Of a stretch of 7,449 nucleotides of DNA, positions 5,339-7,449 are shown piece by piece. The stretch is taken from contig JAUXBJ010000068.1 in NCBI GenBank assembly GCA_030619425.1, positions 1 through 7,449 of the forward strand, in the 5' to 3' direction. The translations under genes and the position numbers were made by a program. Within the stretch, counting starts at the first letter, position 1, and every line of letters begins with the position of its first letter. The DNA is from a bacterium (lineage in GTDB: Bacteria > Zixibacteria > MSB-5A5 > GN15 > FEB-12). The notes below the pieces were generated by a model. That model made no database searches and was not told the origin of the DNA. It saw only the letters and a program-made list of their open reading frames with translations.

Positions 5339-6733
5339 ATGGCGCTCAGGTTCAAGAACAGTCTCACTCGTGTTAAGGAAGAGTTCAAATCGATAGAGCC
5401 CGGCAAGGTGCGCATGTATACCTGTGGGCCGACCGTGTATGATTTCGCCCACATCGGCAATTTCCGGACTTATATGTTTGAGGACCTGTTGCGGCGATAC
5501 CTCAAGTACAAGGGTTACCAGGTCACCCAGGTGATGAACCTGACCGACGTCGACGATAAGACCATCCGCGATTCCCAGGCCGCCGGGATCACGCTGAAGG
5601 AGCACACAGAACCGCTCAAAAAGGCCTTCTTCGAGGATCTTGATGCACTCGGAATCGAGCGCGCTGAGTACTATCCGGCCGCAACCGACCACATCCCGGA
5701 GATGGTTACGATCATCAAGAAGCTTCTGGACAACGGATTGGCGTATGAGATCGACGGCCACTACTACTTCAGGATTTCCGCCTTTCCCGCCTATGGCAAA
5801 CTGGCCAATCTCGATCTGACCGGGCTGAAAGCCGGGGCGCGAGTAGCGGCCGACGAGTATGAAAAGGACTCGGTGTCCGACTTCGCTCTCTGGAAAGCCT
5901 GGGATGGGGCCGACGGTGATGTCTACTGGGAGACCGATTTGGGCAAAGGTCGTCCGGGTTGGCATATTGAGTGCTCGGCGATGTCCATGAAATACCTGGG
6001 CAATCACTTCGACATCCATTGCGGCGGCGTGGACAATATGTTCCCGCATCACGAGAACGAGATCGCTCAGTCCGAAGGGGCGACGGGGGAGAAGTTTGTT
6101 GATTACTGGTTGCACAGCGAGTGGCTGATTGTCGAAGGCCGCAAGATGTCCAAGTCCCTGGGAAACTATTACACGCTTCGTGATGTGCTGGATAAAGGTT
6201 ACTCGGTGGCGGCTGTTCGTTACTTGTTATTGGCCACTCATTACCGGCAGCAACTCAACTTTACCTTCGATGGCCTTGAGGCGGCGCGCGCGGCCCTGGA
6301 GCGGTATAACGATTTCATAGCCAACCTGACGGACTATGCGGGAAGCGAGTCGGGTGGCAAGGCGCAGCAGATCATCAAGAAAGCTATCGAGGGTTTTGAG
6401 GGAAGCCTCGACGATGACCTCAATATATCCGGAGCGCTCGGGGCGGTCTTTGACTTCATTCGTGATATCAACCGCCTTAAGGTGGGCGAGCAACTGACGA
6501 GTGCGGAGCGTGACGAGGCGCTGAAGACTATTCGTAGTTTCGATACCGTACTGAACTTTGCGCAAAAGACAGAGACAATCGACTCTAGAGTCGAGGCGCT
6601 CATTCAGCAGCGGCAGGATGCCCGCAAGGCAAAGGATTTCGCACTGGCTGACAAGATCCGGGCTGACCTGTTGGCTGAGGGTATAGTGCTTGAGGACAGT
6701 CCCCAGGGCGTACGTTGGAAGCGTAAAGTGTGA
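5339..6733 (+). CDS. cysS: Cysteinyl-tRNA synthetase
   Basis: CysRS charges tRNA-Cys with cysteine using ATP; it is an essential class I cytoplasmic enzyme. The 464-residue length is normal. The Rossmann core carries TCGPTVYDFAHIGNFR (28-43) with the HIGH-type motif HIGN and KMSKS at 269-273. The zinc site that selects cysteine is complete: C29, C212 (WHIECSAM), H237 and E241 (FPHHENE), with the same spacing as E. coli C28, C209, H234 and E238. The helical anticodon-binding DALR-type region covers roughly 310-410 and the C-terminal part ends in a RADLLAEGIVLEDSPQG block. It starts 6 bases after the M42 stop, and GGAAGG (5323-5328) is a rather distant Shine-Dalgarno, so coupling to the upstream gene is likely. 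No T-box precedes it. Confidence 0.97.
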   Translation: MALRFKNSLTRVKEEFKSIEPGKVRMYTCGPTVYDFAHIGNFRTYMFEDLLRRYLKYKGYQVTQVMNLTDVDDKTIRDSQAAGITLKEHTEPLKKAFFEDLDALGIERAEYYPAATDHIPEMVTIIKKLLDNGLAYEIDGHYYFRISAFPAYGKLANLDLTGLKAGARVAADEYEKDSVSDFALWKAWDGADGDVYWETDLGKGRPGWHIECSAMSMKYLGNHFDIHCGGVDNMFPHHENEIAQSEGATGEKFVDYWLHSEWLIVEGRKMSKSLGNYYTLRDVLDKGYSVAAVRYLLLATHYRQQLNFTFDGLEAARAALERYNDFIANLTDYAGSESGGKAQQIIKKAIEGFEGSLDDDLNISGALGAVFDFIRDINRLKVGEQLTSAERDEALKTIRSFDTVLNFAQKTETIDSRVEALIQQRQDARKAKDFALADKIRADLLAEGIVLEDSPQGVRWKRKV

Positions 6734-6734
6734 T

Positions 6735-6747
6735 GAGCGGACCGCTC
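6735..6747 (+). terminator. Short palindrome right after cysS, weak terminator candidate
   Basis: GAGCGG-A-CCGCTC is a perfect 13-base palindrome two bases after the cysS stop, followed by TTCTGAT rather than a T run. An alternative stem pairs GACCG (6740-6744) with CGGTC (6755-6759). Either could slow polymerase or protect the mRNA 3' end, but a strong intrinsic terminator is not evident here; the larger palindromes downstream may share that role. Confidence 0.3.
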
Positions 6748-6758
6748 TTCTGATCGGT

Positions 6759-6780
6759 CGGCAAACGTGGACATCTGCCG
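6759..6780 (+). repeat. Hairpin repeat, family C copy 2, degraded
   Basis: Left arm CGGCAAACG (6759-6767), loop TGGA, right arm CATCTGCCG (6772-6780). Seven of nine positions pair. The two mismatches are each one substitution away from the perfect hairpin at 6908-6929, so this looks like a decaying copy in the same orientation. Confidence 0.65.
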
Positions 6781-6800
6781 CGTACAGAAACTCCTTCTCT

Positions 6801-6853
6801 CGTCATTGCGAGCGACCGAAGACACTTGTGTCGCAGGGAGCGCGGCAATCTCA
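6801..6853 (+). repeat. REP-like palindromic repeat, family A copy 3
   Basis: The termini CGTCATTGCGAG (6801-6812) and CGCGGCAATCTCA (6841-6853) are identical to those of copy 1 (182-229), in the same orientation, about 6.6 kb away. The centre differs completely but again folds: GACAC (6821-6825), loop TT, GTGTC (6828-6832), or alternatively GCGAC (6812-6816) with GTCGC (6830-6834). The preserved ends with a different but still self-pairing middle are the hallmark of this family in the window. Confidence 0.85.
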
Positions 6854-6867
6854 GTCCTAAGTTATGC

Positions 6868-6891
6868 CACCCTTCGACTCCGCTCAGGGTG
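6868..6891 (+). repeat. Hairpin repeat, family B copy 2 (CACCCTTCGACTCCGCTCAGGGTG type)
   Basis: CACCCT (6868-6873) pairs with AGGGTG (6886-6891) around a 12-base loop. From memory this exact type of repeat is scattered through intergenic DNA of many unrelated bacterial genomes. It begins 14 bases after family A copy 3. No flanking target duplication is visible. Confidence 0.75.
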
Positions 6892-6907
6892 ACACTACGT
6901 GAGCACA

Positions 6908-6929
6908 CGGCAGACGTGGACGTCTGCCG
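6908..6929 (+). repeat. Hairpin repeat, family C copy 3, intact
   Basis: CGGCAGACG (6908-6916), loop TGGA, CGTCTGCCG (6921-6929): a perfect 9-bp stem, the best copy of this family in the window. It ends 20 bases before the -35 box of the tRNA-Thr promoter and could insulate that promoter from cysS read-through, an inference from position only. Confidence 0.75.
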
Positions 6930-6949
6930 CGCTCCGTAGCAGCGGGTGC

Positions 6950-6978
6950 TTGACAACGTATCAATAATCGCTTACTTG
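6950..6978 (+). promoter_or_regulatory. Candidate tRNA-Thr promoter with consensus -35
   Basis: TTGACA (6950-6955) is a perfect -35 hexamer. At 17-base spacing lies TACTTG (6973-6978), a poor -10 match; the better-looking AATAAT (6963-6968) is too close to the -35 to pair with it. Transcription would start near 6985, about 13 bases before the mature tRNA. The discriminator TCCCTCGC just after the -10 is C- and G-rich, as in stable-RNA promoters under stringent control. Confidence 0.45.
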
Positions 6979-6997
6979 TCCCTCGCAAGAATAGAAA

Positions 6998-7070
6998 GCC
7001 AGCGTAGCTCAGTTGGTAGAGCAGCTGATTTGTAATCAGCAGGTCATCGGTTCGATCCCGGTCGCTGGCT
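6998..7070 (+). tRNA. tRNA-Thr (anticodon UGU)
   Basis: A complete 73-base cloverleaf. Acceptor GCCAGCG (6998-7004) pairs with CGCTGGC (7063-7069). The D arm is GCTC/GAGC (7007-7010, 7019-7022) with GG at 7015-7016. The anticodon stem is GCTGA/TCAGC (7024-7028, 7036-7040) with loop TTTGTAA and anticodon TGT at 7031-7033, reading ACA and probably ACG. The T stem ATCGG/CCGGT has one G-T pair and a normal TTCGATC loop. The discriminator is T7070, whereas E. coli tRNA-Thr has A. CCA is not encoded, so a CCA-adding enzyme is required. Confidence 0.97.
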
Positions 7071-7134
7071 TATTCTCTCTCCGGGTCAACAGGACAGGGT
7101 AGCTATGAATCAACAGGGTAATCCTACCGTGCCC

Positions 7135-7168
7135 AAAAAAGCGGAGAGGGCGCTAAGCCTTCTCCGCT
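7135..7168 (-). terminator. Rho-independent terminator of the dockerin gene
   Basis: Read on the minus strand, an 8-bp stem (AGCGGAGA, 7168 to 7161, with its complement 7147 to 7140) continues past one mismatch into three more pairs and a 5-base loop. It is followed at once by TTTTTT (7140 to 7135). It sits 33 bases after the dockerin gene stop. On the plus strand the hairpin is not followed by a T run, so it would be a poorer terminator for the converging tRNA transcript. Confidence 0.88.
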
Positions 7169-7201
7169 CTGTGATTAGCTGCTGGTCTCGGACGTGCGAC
7201 C

Positions 7202-7449
7202 CTACGGACACGCCACAGGTGCGGGACCACCGTTGAACATATAGTCTACTAAGTAAACCAGGTCCGAGATGTCGATGTCCTCGCTTCCGTCGGGCGGACC
7301 GTCGCCACTGCCATCCACGTTAGCCTCTTCCCAACACGGCGGAGGCGGACCGCTGGTAAACATGTAATCAACGAGGTAGACGAGGTCGGAGATATCGATG
7401 ATATCCTCCGGATCGTAATCGACGTTGCCGCGATCGCCGACGCAGCAGG
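7202..7449 (-). CDS. C-terminal end of an exported protein with tandem dockerin-like repeats (partial)
   Basis: The last 81 codons of a gene entering from the right edge; the N-terminus lies outside. Two repeats are visible, each with an acidic calcium-loop-like segment (GNVDYDPED, then NVDGSGDG) followed by the helix DISDLVYLVDYMF and a proline/glycine-rich linker ending in Cys. The Asp/Asn spacing resembles type I dockerin or EF-hand-like loops but with insertions of two or more residues before the final Asp, longer in the second repeat. True dockerins bind cohesins in cellulosomes. In Zixibacteria-like genomes such endings occur, from memory, on many secreted proteins and may act as sorting or surface-attachment modules; the partner is unknown. 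The cysteines flanking each repeat suggest an extracytoplasmic place. The stop TAG is at 7204-7202, followed by a strong terminator. Confidence 0.85.
   Translation of the reverse strand, partial: CCVGDRGNVDYDPEDIIDISDLVYLVDYMFTSGPPPPCWEEANVDGSGDGPPDGSEDIDISDLVYLVDYMFNGGPAPVACP

Noticed and set aside
5315..6115. Minus-strand open frame of 266 codons opposite cysS
   Set aside because: Antisense shadow of the catalytic half of a complete CysRS.
6998..7070. tRNA gene as an attachment site for an integrated element
   Set aside because: No second copy of the tRNA 3' end and no integrase is in the window.
7105..7236. 43-codon plus-strand frame starting ATG at 7105
   Set aside because: It crosses the minus-strand terminator and the end of the dockerin gene and has no ribosome binding site.

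Overview
This window is ordinary bacterial chromosome carrying two plus-strand housekeeping gene clusters. Noncoding stretches rich in palindromic repeats lie on both sides, and a partial minus-strand gene is cut by each window edge. The clearest lineage clue is the right-hand partial gene. It ends in two dockerin-like calcium-binding repeats with the core DISDLVYLVDYMF. From memory, such C-termini are very common on exported proteins of candidate division Zixibacteria and related FCB-group bacteria. Palindromes of the CGTCATTGCGAG...GGCAATCTC and CACCCTTCGACTCCGCTCAGGGTG types fit an uncultured environmental genome of that sort. The assignment is an inference and could not be checked here.

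Layout. Positions 1-33 hold the first 11 codons of a minus-strand gene with a strong ribosome binding site. Positions 34-535 are noncoding: a possible promoter for that gene, several palindromes, then the ispD promoter region. Positions 536-4098 carry five tightly packed or overlapping plus-strand genes: ispD, ispF, a dedA-family gene, ddl and a HAD-family hydrolase. After a 157-base gap with a good promoter come an M42 metallopeptidase and cysS (4256-6733). Positions 6734-6997 hold four more palindromes and a tRNA promoter. A tRNA-Thr(UGU) lies at 6998-7070, and the dockerin gene with its terminator converges on it from the right edge.

How the genes work together. IspD and IspF are steps of the MEP pathway, which makes IPP and DMAPP, and in bacteria these feed undecaprenyl phosphate, the lipid carrier for peptidoglycan. 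DedA-family proteins include recently described undecaprenyl-phosphate flippases, and Ddl makes the D-Ala-D-Ala end of the peptidoglycan stem peptide. The first cluster therefore reads as precursor supply, carrier recycling and peptide synthesis for the cell wall. The second cluster (M42 peptidase, CysRS) and the nearby tRNA-Thr relate to peptide turnover and translation.

I found no defence system, integrated element, CRISPR array or clearly new system. The points most worth a second look are: three palindrome families in the same order and orientation on both sides of the gene block, with central hairpins that change sequence but keep pairing; a near-leaderless ispD promoter with a perfect dyad over its -35 box; the DedA gene inside a wall-precursor operon; and a HAD hydrolase lacking the second aspartate of motif I.
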